Notes under the pieces: model-generated
What the model was told of the DNA's origin: nothing
The model's input: only the letters and a program-made list of their open reading frames with translations
Database searches by the model: none
NCBI GenBank assembly: GCA_046349515.1
Contig: JAXMCE010000016.1
Span: 7,813 to 71,812, forward strand
DNA from: JBGPGW01 sp046349515
GTDB lineage: Bacteria; Pseudomonadota; Alphaproteobacteria; CADEGL01
DNA: 64,000 nucleotides
Direction of reading: 5' to 3'
Translations under genes and position numbers: made by a program
Shown here: positions 41,901-50,965 of the stretch, one piece after another
Numbering within the stretch: position 1 is the stretch's first letter
Layout: each line of letters begins with the position of its first letter

Positions 41901-42481
41901 GCCGTTGTCAGTTGTCCCAGTGAGAAGAAGACGCCCCGGCTCCAGACGCCGAACGCGTCGTGTCCCGCCTCGGCGCATTCCTCGCCAAGCTCGACGAGCT
42001 GATAGTACACGGAGCGCAGGATCAATGCCTCGAGTCCTTCGCGCACGAGAACATAGGGCCGCGGCTCCCCACTCACCTCCGAAACGGCGACGCGAATGGG
42101 ATGCGCGGCATCCGCGACGACCTCGTCATCCACGTTGGTCCGGAACCGGAGGGCTCGCTCCCGCCCCTCTCCCTCGACGGTCAGCTCGACGGCCGTAAAC
42201 GGCGCGTCGTCGACCACAATCACGCCACGTTCCGCGGGCGTGATCAGCCAGTAAACACCCGTCTCGTCGCGATGCAAAACCGTCGAAAACAGGCGGATGA
42301 GCGATTTGCGGGTGATGGGGGAGCCATGATAGAACCAAGTCCCGTTTCGGGCGATCCGGAGACCAAGGTCCCGGCCAGTTTCGTCCACAGAGCGAGACTG
42401 GTCCCGGATGGATGCGCTTTGAGTAGCGCGCCCAGCGAGTCGTGCCGCGAGTTGCGCTGGGTCCGGGGCTTTTGTCGTCAT
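41897..42481 (-). CDS. DUF1285 family protein
   Basis: A 194-residue cytosolic protein of the DUF1285 family, typical of proteobacteria. Landmarks are LGLRIARNGTWFYHGSPITR, RKSLIRLFSTVLHRDETGVYWLITPAE, the beta-rich middle with VDDAPFTAVELTVEG and PYVLVREGLEALILRSVYYQL. The function is not established. It is translationally coupled to the downstream CoA pyrophosphatase and is divergent from moxR with only 32 bp between start codons. The promoter of at least one of them must therefore lie inside the other's coding sequence. Confidence 0.92.
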   Translation of the reverse strand: MTTKAPDPAQLAARLAGRATQSASIRDQSRSVDETGRDLGLRIARNGTWFYHGSPITRKSLIRLFSTVLHRDETGVYWLITPAERGVIVVDDAPFTAVELTVEGEGRERALRFRTNVDDEVVADAAHPIRVAVSEVSGEPRPYVLVREGLEALILRSVYYQLVELGEECAEAGHDAFGVWSRGVFFSLGQLTTA

Positions 42482-42513
42482 GACCGTGACCGTTATGCCG
42501 AGGAGAGATCGCC

Positions 42514-43530
42514 TTGAACGTCGCGCCGTCTAGCGTTCCCGAGAACGAGCCCACGAGCCCCGCCTTGGCCGAGATCGAGAAGCTCGGTGCGCAGATGGCG
42601 GCCGTGCGGGAGCGCATCGCGCGGGTGATCTTCGGTCAAAGCGGCGTCGTCGATCAAACGCTAATCACCCTCCTGTCGGGCGGCCACGCCTTGCTGATCG
42701 GCGTGCCGGGCCTCGCGAAGACGCGCCTCGTCGAGACATTGGGAACGGTGCTGGGGCTCGATGACAAGCGCATCCAATGCACCCCCGACCTCATGCCGGC
42801 CGACATTCTCGGCTCGGAGGTGCTCGAGGAATCCGAAACCGGGCGGCGGACGTTCCGCTTCATCCCGGGCCCGGTGTTCTGCCAGCTGCTCATGGCCGAC
42901 GAGGTCAACCGAGCGAGCCCACGGACGCAGTCGGCCCTTCTCCAGGCCATGCAGGAACACCGCGTGTCGATCGCGGGGGAGTATCACGCGCTCCCGAGCC
43001 CTTTTCACGTCCTCGCGACGCAAAACCCGCTCGAGCAGGAGGGCACCTATCCGTTGCCGGAGGCGCAGCTCGATCGCTTCCTCCTCGAGATCCGCGTGGG
43101 CTACCCCGACCGAGACGCGGAGCGGCGAATGCTCCTTGCGACCACGGGGGCGAGCGAGGAGATGCCGTCCCAGGCCATGAGCGCGGAGGACTTGTTGCGC
43201 GCGCAGCGACTGTTGCGGCGCATTCCCGTGGGCGAAAGCGTCGTCAAATCCATCCTCGACCTCGTGCGGCTTGGCCGGCCGGAAACGACCGAGATCGAAG
43301 AGATCAAGACGCAAGTCGCGTGGGGTCCGGGGCCCCGCGCCAGCCAGGCGCTGATGCTCGCCACGCGGGCGCGGGCGCTGCTCGACGGGCGCCTCGCGCC
43401 GTCGATCGATGACGTGGTCGCCCTCGGAGCGCCGGTTCTTCGTCACCGGATGGCGCTCACTTTCGCCGCCCGCGCCGACGGGGTCACGATCGAGGATGTG
43501 GTCGGGCGTCTGTGCACGCGGATTGCGTGA
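42514..43530 (+). CDS. MoxR-family AAA+ ATPase
   Basis: A chaperone-like ATPase thought to work with a von Willebrand-type partner to assemble or activate protein complexes. The 338-residue protein has FGQSGVVDQTLITLLSGGHA, Walker A GVPGLAKTRLV, DLMPADILGSEVLEE, RFIPGPVFCQLLMADEVNRA with Walker B, QEHRVSIAGEYHALPSPF, ATQNPLEQEGTYPLPEAQLD and the arginine-finger region DRFLLEIRVGYP. The start codon is TTG at 42514, supported by AGGAGAGA. It is the first gene of a four-gene operon with DUF58, DUF4159 and a large membrane protein, the usual MoxR/DUF58 pairing. Confidence 0.95.
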   Translation: MNVAPSSVPENEPTSPALAEIEKLGAQMAAVRERIARVIFGQSGVVDQTLITLLSGGHALLIGVPGLAKTRLVETLGTVLGLDDKRIQCTPDLMPADILGSEVLEESETGRRTFRFIPGPVFCQLLMADEVNRASPRTQSALLQAMQEHRVSIAGEYHALPSPFHVLATQNPLEQEGTYPLPEAQLDRFLLEIRVGYPDRDAERRMLLATTGASEEMPSQAMSAEDLLRAQRLLRRIPVGESVVKSILDLVRLGRPETTEIEEIKTQVAWGPGPRASQALMLATRARALLDGRLAPSIDDVVALGAPVLRHRMALTFAARADGVTIEDVVGRLCTRIA

Positions 43531-43567
43531 GGCGCGCACCGCATCGTTCGCGGATCCGGTGATCGCG

Positions 43568-44452
43568 ATGGCCGACTCGCACGAGCTCCGATACCGCGCC
43601 GAGCAATTGGCGGCGAAGCTGCCGCCCCTGCTGGTCGCGGCCGAGCGCATCGCGGCGACCGTCTCTCAAGGCACCCATGGGCGGCGCAGAGTCGGCCAAG
43701 GCGAGACATTCTGGCAGTTTCGACGATACCAGCCCGGTGATTCCGTGCAGGCCATCGACTGGCGCCAAACGGCCAAGCGCGACCGGGTCTACGTGCGGGA
43801 AACGGAATGGGAGGCGGCGCAGACGGTTTGGCTGTGGCGCGACACCTCGCGATCCATGGCCTATCGGTCACACCTGTCGGCCACGGAGAAGCGCACGCGC
43901 GCGGACCTGCTGCTCCTCGCCCTCGCGGCCCTGCTCGTCCGTGGCGGCGAGCACATCGCGCTTCTCGAAGAGCCCAAGGCGCGGCTCTCCGGTCGCCACG
44001 CGGTCGAGCGCCTCGCGCTCGTCATCGAACGGGAAGGCGGCGAATCGCGCGGATCGGGCGTGCCCAATATCGCCGCTTTGCCCATCGACGCGCGCCTCGT
44101 CCTGTTCGGTGACTTCCTGGGACCGCTCGAGACGTTCGAGCGCGTCGTCTGGACCTATGCCGCGCGCGGCGTCCGCGGCCACATCCTGCAGATCCTCGAC
44201 CCGGCCGAGCAAACCCTGCCGTTCGAAGGGCGCAACCTTTTTGAAGGCCTTGAGAACGACGGCCGCGTGCTGGTGCGCAGGACAGAGAGTCTCCGCGCCG
44301 CCTATACGGAGCGGATGGCGGCGCACCAAGAAGCGCTCCTGCGGCTCGCGCGTTCGTCGGATTGGAGCTTCGCCGTTCACCACACCGACCGTTCGCCCGA
44401 GCAGGCGCTTCTCTCTCTCCACACGACGCTCGCCGACGACCGGAGACGCTGA
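43568..44452 (+). CDS. DUF58 domain protein (MoxR partner)
   Basis: A 294-residue protein. The N-terminal part has AEQLAAKLPPLLVAAERIAA, THGRRRVGQGETFWQFRRYQ and the DUF58 core SVQAIDWRQTAKRDRVYVRE, where GDxxRxIDWxxxAR is the family signature. The rest is a vWA-like fold with TVWLWRDTSRSMAY (a degenerate DxSxS metal site) and ARLVLFGDFLGPLE. It lacks membrane segments, in line with a cytosolic partner of MoxR. The start at ATG 43568 follows moxR by 37 bp. The next gene starts 3 bp after its stop. Confidence 0.9.
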   Translation: MADSHELRYRAEQLAAKLPPLLVAAERIAATVSQGTHGRRRVGQGETFWQFRRYQPGDSVQAIDWRQTAKRDRVYVRETEWEAAQTVWLWRDTSRSMAYRSHLSATEKRTRADLLLLALAALLVRGGEHIALLEEPKARLSGRHAVERLALVIEREGGESRGSGVPNIAALPIDARLVLFGDFLGPLETFERVVWTYAARGVRGHILQILDPAEQTLPFEGRNLFEGLENDGRVLVRRTESLRAAYTERMAAHQEALLRLARSSDWSFAVHHTDRSPEQALLSLHTTLADDRRR

Positions 44453-44455
44453 GCC

Positions 44456-47278
44456 ATGTTGACGCTCGGCTCGTTGGCCTTTGCCGCTCCGTGGGTTCTC
44501 GGCGCGCTCGCGGCACTGCCGGCGCTCTGGTGGCTTCTGCGCGTCACGCCGCCCAACCCGCGGCGCCTGCGCTTTCCGGCCGTGCGCCTCCTCCTCACCC
44601 TCCGCCAGGAGGATGAGACGCCGGCCCGCACCCCGCTCTGGCTGCTCGCCCTTCGCGTGGTTCTCGTCGCGCTCATCATCGTGGCCCTCGCGCGACCGAT
44701 CCTCAATCCGGGACAGCCGCTCACGGGCAACGGGCCGCTCGTGATCGCGATCGATGACGGCTGGGCGTCGGCACGCAATTGGACCGAGCGCCAGGGCCAC
44801 CTGACCGCATTGATCGACCATGCCGAGCGCGAGGCGCGCCAGGTCGTCCTCGTCATGACGGCGCCCCGCCCCGGCCAGAAGGCCGCGAACATCCTCGGGC
44901 CCACCGATGCGCCCGCCATGCGCGAGCACGTCCTGGGCTTGGCGCCGAAACCATGGCCGGTCGACCGCCGCGGCGTGCTCGACGATCTCGCGCGCCTGCC
45001 CATCGCAGGGACAGCCGACGTGTGGTGGTTGAGCGACGGACTCGAGGACGGGGCCGCGCGCGATTTCGCAGCCGGCCTCCGGCGTCTTGGCACGGTCACC
45101 ATGATCGACGACCGGCCCGAACGCCGGGCGCGTCTCATGCTGCCGGCGGTCGCCGAGACCAATGGCCTCATCGCGCATGCGATGCGCGCAGCATCCGACG
45201 CCGCCGAGGAAGCCCAGATCCGCGGCCTCGCCGAGGACGGCCGCATCCTTCTTCGCGAACCCCTGCGCTTCCCCACGGGCGAGACCACGGCATCGACCAC
45301 GCTCACCCTTCCGGCCGAGGTGCGCAACCAGCTCGTGCGGCTCGAGATCGAGGGCGAGGCCAGTGCGGGCGCGGTCGTCTTGTCCGACGAACGATGGCGG
45401 CGGCGCCTCGTGGGCCTCACGGTGCTCAAGGCCGGCGAGCGGGACCTTCCGCTCCTGGGCGAGCTCTACTATCTCGAACGCGCCTTGGCGCCCTTCAGCG
45501 AGACGCGCAGCGGCACGCTCGAGACCCTCCTGGCCCAGCCCCTATCGCTCCTCGTCCTGCCGGACACCGCCGCGCTGTCGGATCCTGAAGTCCAAAAGCT
45601 CAGCGCCTGGATTCAATCGGGCGGCGTCCTCGTGCGTTTCAGCGGCCCGCGCCTCGCCCAGGGAGGGGATGCGTTGACGCCGGTCGCGCTGCGCCAGGGC
45701 GGACGGACGCTCGGAGGGGCCATGTCCTGGGGCCAGGCCGCGCGCCTCGCGCCTTTCCCGCCGACGAGCCCCTTCGCGGGCCTGTCGATCCCGAGCGATA
45801 TCGAGGTCGAGCGACAGGTCCTGGCCCAACCATCGGCCGATCTCGACGCGAAGACCTGGGCGCGCTTGCAAGACGGCACGCCCCTCGTGACTGGTGAGCG
45901 GCGCGGCAAGGGCTGGCTCGTCCTTTTCCACGTGACCGCCAATCCCGAATGGTCCTCCCTCGCGATTTCCGGCCTCTTCGTCGAGATGCTCCAGCGGCTC
46001 GTAGGCCTCAGCACGGGGATCACCCAGGAAGGCACCGTGGCCTCCCTTCCTCCGGTCGAAATTCTCGACGGGTTCGGTCACTTGAAGGCGCCAACCTCGG
46101 GCATCCGCCCGATCCCCAGCCGCGATTTCGCCCAAGCCAAGGCAAGCCCCGAGACTCCCCCCGGCCTCTATGGCGCGGCCGGGGCGCGGCGTGCACTCAA
46201 TCTATCGAACAGCGTCACGAGCCTCGTCGGCCTGCCGACCCTCCCCGATGGAATCACTCGACGAACATTCGGGGCGCGCGGGGAGATCGACTTGATGCCG
46301 TGGATTCTCTTGGCCGCGCTGGTCCTCGTTTTTGCGGACCTTGTCATCAGCCTCGTCCTCCGCGGCCTCCTGCCGAACCCGCTCCCGTGGGCGAGAGCAC
46401 GGCAGGACGCCGAGACGGGAGGCAACCCGCCCCGTTCCGATCGTCCGGAAGGCGGGCCAAGGCGTGCCCAGCGGGCTGCCCTGTTTTTTCTTCTTGTCCT
46501 TGCGACGGCGGCCGCGCCGAGTTCGGTTCGGGCGCAATCGGACTCAGAACCACCGAACGCTCTCAAGGCCGCCAATCAGATGCGCCTCGCCTATGTTCGG
46601 ACGGGCGTGCCCGAGGTCGACCGCGTGAGTCGGGCGGGATTGCAGGGGCTGAGGCGCATCCTCCAGGAGAGAACCGCTGTCGAATTGGGGGATACGGCCG
46701 AAGTCGATCCCGTTACTGACGAGCTAGCCTTCTACCCCTTCCTCTATTGGCCGGTAGTCAGGGCAACCCAACCCCTCGGAGCGGATACGGCCTCAAAAGT
46801 GTACGCGTACACTCGAAATGGCGGGGTTATCCTGTTCGATACCCAGGACCAGCAGACCTCAGGCATGGGCGTGGGTGGCAATAGCGCGACCGAAGTTCGG
46901 GCGGTCCAGAGGCTGCTCGGCCGCCTTGGCCTCGCCCCCCTCGTGCCTGTGCCGCCCGAGCACGTCCTCGGCCGCTCCTTCTACCTCTTGTCGGATTACC
47001 CGGGACGTTGGGCGGGGGGAACGGTCTGGCTTGAGGCGGTCGACGACAGCGGCAACCGGGAAGCCGTGTCCTCGGTCATCGTCGGCAGCAACGACTGGGC
47101 CGGGGCCTGGGCGGCCGATGACCAGGGACGACCGGTGTTCCCGGTCGTTCCGGGCGGGGAGAAGCAGCGGGAGTTTGCTTACCGCTTCGGCGTCAACCTG
47201 ATGATGTACGTGCTGACCGGCAACTACAAATCCGACCAGGTCCATCTCCGTTTCATTCTCGAGCGGCTCGGCCAATGA
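44456..47278 (+). CDS. BatA-like membrane protein with C-terminal DUF4159 domain
   Basis: A 940-residue protein. Two N-terminal helices (FAAPWVLGALAALPALWWLL and ALRVVLVALIIVALARPI, flanking RRLRFPAVRLL) form the BatA-type anchor. A large periplasm-facing or cytosolic region with vWA-like features follows, including VIAIDDGWASARNWTER. A third helix pair lies near residue 620 (MPWILLAALVLVFADLVISL) and a further signal-like helix around 680. The C-terminal DUF4159 domain has LAYVRTGVPEVDRVSRAGL, YTRNGGVILFDTQD and RFGVNLMMYVLTGNYKSDQVH. It is 3 bp after the DUF58 gene and overlaps the next gene by 4 bases, so the four proteins probably act together. The molecular role is unknown. Confidence 0.9.
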   Translation: MLTLGSLAFAAPWVLGALAALPALWWLLRVTPPNPRRLRFPAVRLLLTLRQEDETPARTPLWLLALRVVLVALIIVALARPILNPGQPLTGNGPLVIAIDDGWASARNWTERQGHLTALIDHAEREARQVVLVMTAPRPGQKAANILGPTDAPAMREHVLGLAPKPWPVDRRGVLDDLARLPIAGTADVWWLSDGLEDGAARDFAAGLRRLGTVTMIDDRPERRARLMLPAVAETNGLIAHAMRAASDAAEEAQIRGLAEDGRILLREPLRFPTGETTASTTLTLPAEVRNQLVRLEIEGEASAGAVVLSDERWRRRLVGLTVLKAGERDLPLLGELYYLERALAPFSETRSGTLETLLAQPLSLLVLPDTAALSDPEVQKLSAWIQSGGVLVRFSGPRLAQGGDALTPVALRQGGRTLGGAMSWGQAARLAPFPPTSPFAGLSIPSDIEVERQVLAQPSADLDAKTWARLQDGTPLVTGERRGKGWLVLFHVTANPEWSSLAISGLFVEMLQRLVGLSTGITQEGTVASLPPVEILDGFGHLKAPTSGIRPIPSRDFAQAKASPETPPGLYGAAGARRALNLSNSVTSLVGLPTLPDGITRRTFGARGEIDLMPWILLAALVLVFADLVISLVLRGLLPNPLPWARARQDAETGGNPPRSDRPEGGPRRAQRAALFFLLVLATAAAPSSVRAQSDSEPPNALKAANQMRLAYVRTGVPEVDRVSRAGLQGLRRILQERTAVELGDTAEVDPVTDELAFYPFLYWPVVRATQPLGADTASKVYAYTRNGGVILFDTQDQQTSGMGVGGNSATEVRAVQRLLGRLGLAPLVPVPPEHVLGRSFYLLSDYPGRWAGGTVWLEAVDDSGNREAVSSVIVGSNDWAGAWAADDQGRPVFPVVPGGEKQREFAYRFGVNLMMYVLTGNYKSDQVHLRFILERLGQ

Positions 47279-49359
47279 GCGGCACGGTCGCGAACCTCGT
47301 CTGGGCACCCCTCCTCCCGGCGCAACTCCTCGTCGCGATCGCGGTCCTGTTCGCGCTTGCCTGCGGCTACGGGTTCCTCCGACGGACACGGGGGATGATC
47401 TGGCGGGCCCTAGCCGTGGCGACATTCCTCCTCATCCTGTTGAATCCCTCCCTCCTCATCGAGGAGCGAGAGACCGAGGCCGGGATCGTCGCCATCGTCC
47501 TCGACGAGTCGCCGAGCCAGGACATCGGTGAACGGCGCCGGCGGTCGGAGGCGGCCGTCGCCGACCTCACGGCCCAGCTGAAAGGTGCCAAGGATTTCGA
47601 CGTGCGCGTGGTCAAGGCCGGCCGCCGCGGAGAAGACGATGACTTGGACACCGGCACGCGCCTTTTCGAAGCGCTCGGCCGCGCGATCGCCGATGTTCCG
47701 CGCCAGCGCCTCGCGAGCGTGATCCTTGTCACCGATGGCCAAGTCCACGATGCCGCGGTGGCGGACGCGCTCGGGATCGAGGCGCCGGTCCACGTCCTTC
47801 TCAGCGGCGAGCGAGGCGAGGTCGACCGGCGTCTGACCTTGAGCAGCGCCCCGAGCTTCGGCATCGTCGGCAAGCCGGTGACCCTCACCTTCCGCGTCGA
47901 GGATGCGCCGCAATCGAAGGCGCCCATCCGCGTGACGGTCCGGCGCGACGGCGCCGCGGTCCACACGCTTTCGGTTCCGGCGAACAGCGAGGGCAAGGTC
48001 GACATCATGATCGACCACTCGGGCCCGAGCGTCATCGAGCTCGAGGCGCAGCCCGGCCCCCATGAGCTCACGCTCGAGAACAACCGTGCCGTCGCGACGG
48101 TGAACGGCGTGCGCGACCGCCTCAAGGTCCTCCTCATCACAGGCGAGCCCCATCCGGGCGAGCGCACCTGGCGCACCTTCCTCAAGTCGGACCCTTCGGT
48201 CGACCTCGTGCACTTCACGATCCTGCGCCCGCCCGAGAAGCAGGACAGCACGCCGCTCAACGAGCTGTCGCTCATCACCTTTCCCGTGCGCGAGCTGTTC
48301 GAAGTGAAGCTCCCGCAGTTCGACCTCGTCATCTTCGACCGCTATCGCCGCCGCGGCATCCTGCCCATGAGCTACTTCGACGGCATCGCCAACTACGTGC
48401 GGAAGGGCGGCGCGCTTCTCATCGCTGACGGGCCGGCCTATGCCTCGCCCGCGAGCCTCTTCCAATCACCGCTCGGCGAAATTCTGCCGGCTGAACCGAC
48501 AGGCCAGGTGATCGAGGCACCGTTCCGCCCGGCGCTCACGAACGCGGGCAAGCGCCACCCCGTGACGGCCGAGCTGTCCGCCGCGCCGACCGGCGGCGAG
48601 AAATGGGGCCGCTGGTACCGGCAGATCGAAGCCAACGCCCGGCGCGGCCTGACGCTCATGAGCGGGGTCGGCGATCGGCCGCTTCTCGTCCTCGACCGGC
48701 AGGGCGAGGGGCGCGTGGCGGTGCTCTTGAGCGACCATATCTGGCTGTGGGCGCGGGGCTACGAGGGCGGCGGGCCTCAGGCCGAGCTCTTGAGGCGCCT
48801 CGCCCACTGGCTCATGAAGGAGCCAGAGCTCGAAGAGAACGACCTCCGCGCCTCCGTGCGCGGCAACAGGCTCGAGATCGTGCGTCGCGCGCTCGAAGCG
48901 GGGCGAGCCGCGGTTTCCGTCACCGATCCCGGCGGCAAGCAGCAGCGCGTCGAGCTCAAGGATCAGGGCCAGGGGCGCGCGGCGGGCTCGATGGCGCTCC
49001 ACGGTCCCGGGCTCTACAGGGTTCGGGATGGCGAGCGGACGGCCCTCGCGGCAGCAGGCTCTCCTAACCCCCTCGAGACCGGCGACATGCGGACAAGCGA
49101 TGAAATCCTGGCGCCGCTCGTCAAACGAACGGGCGGCGGCATCGTCTGGCTTGCCGAGCGGGGCACGCCCGAGATCCGTCGCACCCAGGGCGGGCTCGGC
49201 AGCGCCGGCCCCGCCGGCACGCGCGATTGGATCGGGCTCAAGCCGCCGGGCGAATCGGTCGTCCGCGGCGTGCGTCGCGTGCCGCTGCTGCCCGGGCTGG
49301 CCGTTCTAGCTGTGGGGCTCGGCGCGCTCGCCTTCGGCTGGTGGCGCGAGGGGCGCTAG
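47275..49359 (+). CDS. Large membrane protein with glutamine-amidotransferase-like fold (moxR operon, fourth gene)
   Basis: A 694-residue protein. It starts with two helices (LLPAQLLVAIAVLFALACGY and MIWRALAVATFLLILLNPSL), followed by IVAIVLDESPSQDIGERRR, a vWA-like metal-binding strand, then VILVTDGQVHD. A beta-sandwich region (FRVEDAPQSKAPIRVTVRRD) and a class I amidotransferase-like domain (KVLLITGEPHPGERTWRTFL, YFDGIANYVRKGGALLIADG) precede one C-terminal helix LLPGLAVLAVGLGALAFGWW. The amidotransferase Cys is not evident, suggesting a structural role. Its ATGA overlap with the DUF4159 gene implies coupled synthesis. Found with moxR and DUF58 in other alphaproteobacteria to my knowledge; function unknown. 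Confidence 0.85.
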   Translation: MSGTVANLVWAPLLPAQLLVAIAVLFALACGYGFLRRTRGMIWRALAVATFLLILLNPSLLIEERETEAGIVAIVLDESPSQDIGERRRRSEAAVADLTAQLKGAKDFDVRVVKAGRRGEDDDLDTGTRLFEALGRAIADVPRQRLASVILVTDGQVHDAAVADALGIEAPVHVLLSGERGEVDRRLTLSSAPSFGIVGKPVTLTFRVEDAPQSKAPIRVTVRRDGAAVHTLSVPANSEGKVDIMIDHSGPSVIELEAQPGPHELTLENNRAVATVNGVRDRLKVLLITGEPHPGERTWRTFLKSDPSVDLVHFTILRPPEKQDSTPLNELSLITFPVRELFEVKLPQFDLVIFDRYRRRGILPMSYFDGIANYVRKGGALLIADGPAYASPASLFQSPLGEILPAEPTGQVIEAPFRPALTNAGKRHPVTAELSAAPTGGEKWGRWYRQIEANARRGLTLMSGVGDRPLLVLDRQGEGRVAVLLSDHIWLWARGYEGGGPQAELLRRLAHWLMKEPELEENDLRASVRGNRLEIVRRALEAGRAAVSVTDPGGKQQRVELKDQGQGRAAGSMALHGPGLYRVRDGERTALAAAGSPNPLETGDMRTSDEILAPLVKRTGGGIVWLAERGTPEIRRTQGGLGSAGPAGTRDWIGLKPPGESVVRGVRRVPLLPGLAVLAVGLGALAFGWWREGR

Positions 49360-49478
49360 GAAGCTCTCACCAGAATCCAATGAGCTAAATTTTGGTCCGC
49401 CGCGCGGCCATACGCGTACGGAGGCTTCCTCCGCAAGACCAGCGGCTGCAAGGCAACAACCACCTTTCGAAATCCCAC

Positions 49479-49508
49479 AAAAAAAGCCGGCCCCACAAGG
49501 GGGCCGGC
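49479..49508 (-). terminator. Intrinsic terminator of the porin gene
   Basis: Read on the minus strand: a 9-bp perfect stem GCCGGCCCC/GGGGCCGGC with a 5-base loop, followed by seven T. It lies 26-56 bp after the porin stop codon. This is the strongest rho-independent terminator in the window. Confidence 0.92.
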
Positions 49509-49534
49509 CATGACATCGAGAGATCGTTGTTTCG

Positions 49535-50965
49535 TTAGAAGTTGTACTGCATGCCGAGCTGCACGCGGCTGGCCTGACCGTCCTTGTCCTGGTTGAAGCC
49601 AGTGACAGCGGCGGTGTAGTTCCAGCCATGCATGAACTCGAGGCCGATCGTCACGCGCGAGACCGGGTTCCACATGATGTTGGCGTGGACCGTCCGGGTG
49701 CGCTCCGTCTGGCCGTTCGCAGCCGCGCCGAGCTTCGCCGTATTCACGTCGTTGTAGCCCTGGCCGTAGTAGGCGTTCGACCGCAACGCGTTGGTCCAGT
49801 AGTGCGTGAAGCCTGCCCAGAAGCCGTACGACGGATTGAGCGTGATATCGGCACCGCAGCCTGCTGTAACGTTGAGCGTGCCAGCACAACCGGGATTCGT
49901 ACCTGGATTGCTGACGACATAATCACGCGCACCGTTACCCGTGATGTATCGGCCGAGACCTTTACCGCCGTTCACAGCCGCGCTGATGTAGTCTTGCGAG
50001 TTGATGAACGGAGTCTTGACCGTGACACCCAAGTGACCGCCGCCACCGAACGCGCTGTCGGTATCGCCGACGCCGTTCGTATAGTGCATGTACCGGCCAA
50101 CGCCGCTCACGTTGACAGCGCCCCAAGACGGCCGGTAGCGCAACGCGGCGACGAAGTCCGGCGCCTTGTCGGTGAAGTTGTTGTTGGTCGACGCAGCGCC
50201 AGCGACGTTCCGGATGTTCGTCTGTTCCGGGTTTTCGATGGCGAGGTCCAAGGACAGCGTGTCCATGAGACCCGTCGAGTAGCGGATCTGAGCCTGGCGC
50301 AGGAATTCCTGACCGGCCGGACCGAAGAAGTCGACGGTGTCGAAGAACGTGTCCTGGTCCATGAAGGTCGACCAGGTCTGACCACCGAGGACGGGGCCCA
50401 ACTGACCGTAGGCGTGGCGGACACGGAAGGACGACGAGTTCGAGAACCGCTCGTTGCCGCTGGCCCCGAAGAAGTCGCCTTCGATGCGGGTCCGGAGAGA
50501 GCCCCAATCGGTCGGCGTCCGCGTGTCGAAGCGGATACGCGACTGCCGGGCGTGCATGCGGAAGTCACTGCCCTGGCCCGCCGCCACCGTTCCGTCGCGC
50601 GCGATCGACGACACGACGAACGAGTCGATGTTGGACCCAAGACCCTGGCCACCGTTGCTGACGTGCGGTCGGCCGATCGAATAGAACGCATCCACACGCG
50701 CGTAGCCGCTGAAGCTCAGCGAGGTATCCGTGCCAGGCAGCTTCCACGAGCCGGGGAATTCGCCGGCCGTGACCGCCTGCGCGGGCGCCACGCGCTCGCT
50801 CTTCGTCGTCTGGGACGACTCGAGCTGATTGAGACGATTCTGAAGGGCATCGATCTGCGCCTTCAGATCGGTCGTTTCATCCGCCGCAACGGCCGGACCG
50901 GCCAACAGCGCGATGGCCGCACCGGATCCCAGCAGAGCGGACTTCAGGTTGGTATCAATGATCAT
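49535..50965 (-). CDS. DcaP-like trimeric outer-membrane porin
   Basis: A 476-residue beta-barrel precursor. The signal peptide SALLGSGAAIALLAGPAVAA is followed by a short coiled coil TDLKAQIDALQNRLNQLESS, typical of DcaP porins, whose coiled coil extends into the periplasm. The barrel starts at LSFSGYARVDAFYSIGR, has alternating aromatic strands (SWGAVNVSGVGRYMHY, YGFWAGFTHYWTNALRSNAY) and ends with the outer-membrane insertion signal QLGMQYNF, terminal Phe. A loop has a Cys pair near PGCAGTLNVTAGCGAD, perhaps disulfide-bonded. Base composition is lower in GC than its neighbours, as in highly expressed genes. AGGAGAGGAGG precedes the ATG at 50965, predicting strong translation. Confidence 0.92.
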   Translation of the reverse strand: MIIDTNLKSALLGSGAAIALLAGPAVAADETTDLKAQIDALQNRLNQLESSQTTKSERVAPAQAVTAGEFPGSWKLPGTDTSLSFSGYARVDAFYSIGRPHVSNGGQGLGSNIDSFVVSSIARDGTVAAGQGSDFRMHARQSRIRFDTRTPTDWGSLRTRIEGDFFGASGNERFSNSSSFRVRHAYGQLGPVLGGQTWSTFMDQDTFFDTVDFFGPAGQEFLRQAQIRYSTGLMDTLSLDLAIENPEQTNIRNVAGAASTNNNFTDKAPDFVAALRYRPSWGAVNVSGVGRYMHYTNGVGDTDSAFGGGGHLGVTVKTPFINSQDYISAAVNGGKGLGRYITGNGARDYVVSNPGTNPGCAGTLNVTAGCGADITLNPSYGFWAGFTHYWTNALRSNAYYGQGYNDVNTAKLGAAANGQTERTRTVHANIMWNPVSRVTIGLEFMHGWNYTAAVTGFNQDKDGQASRVQLGMQYNF

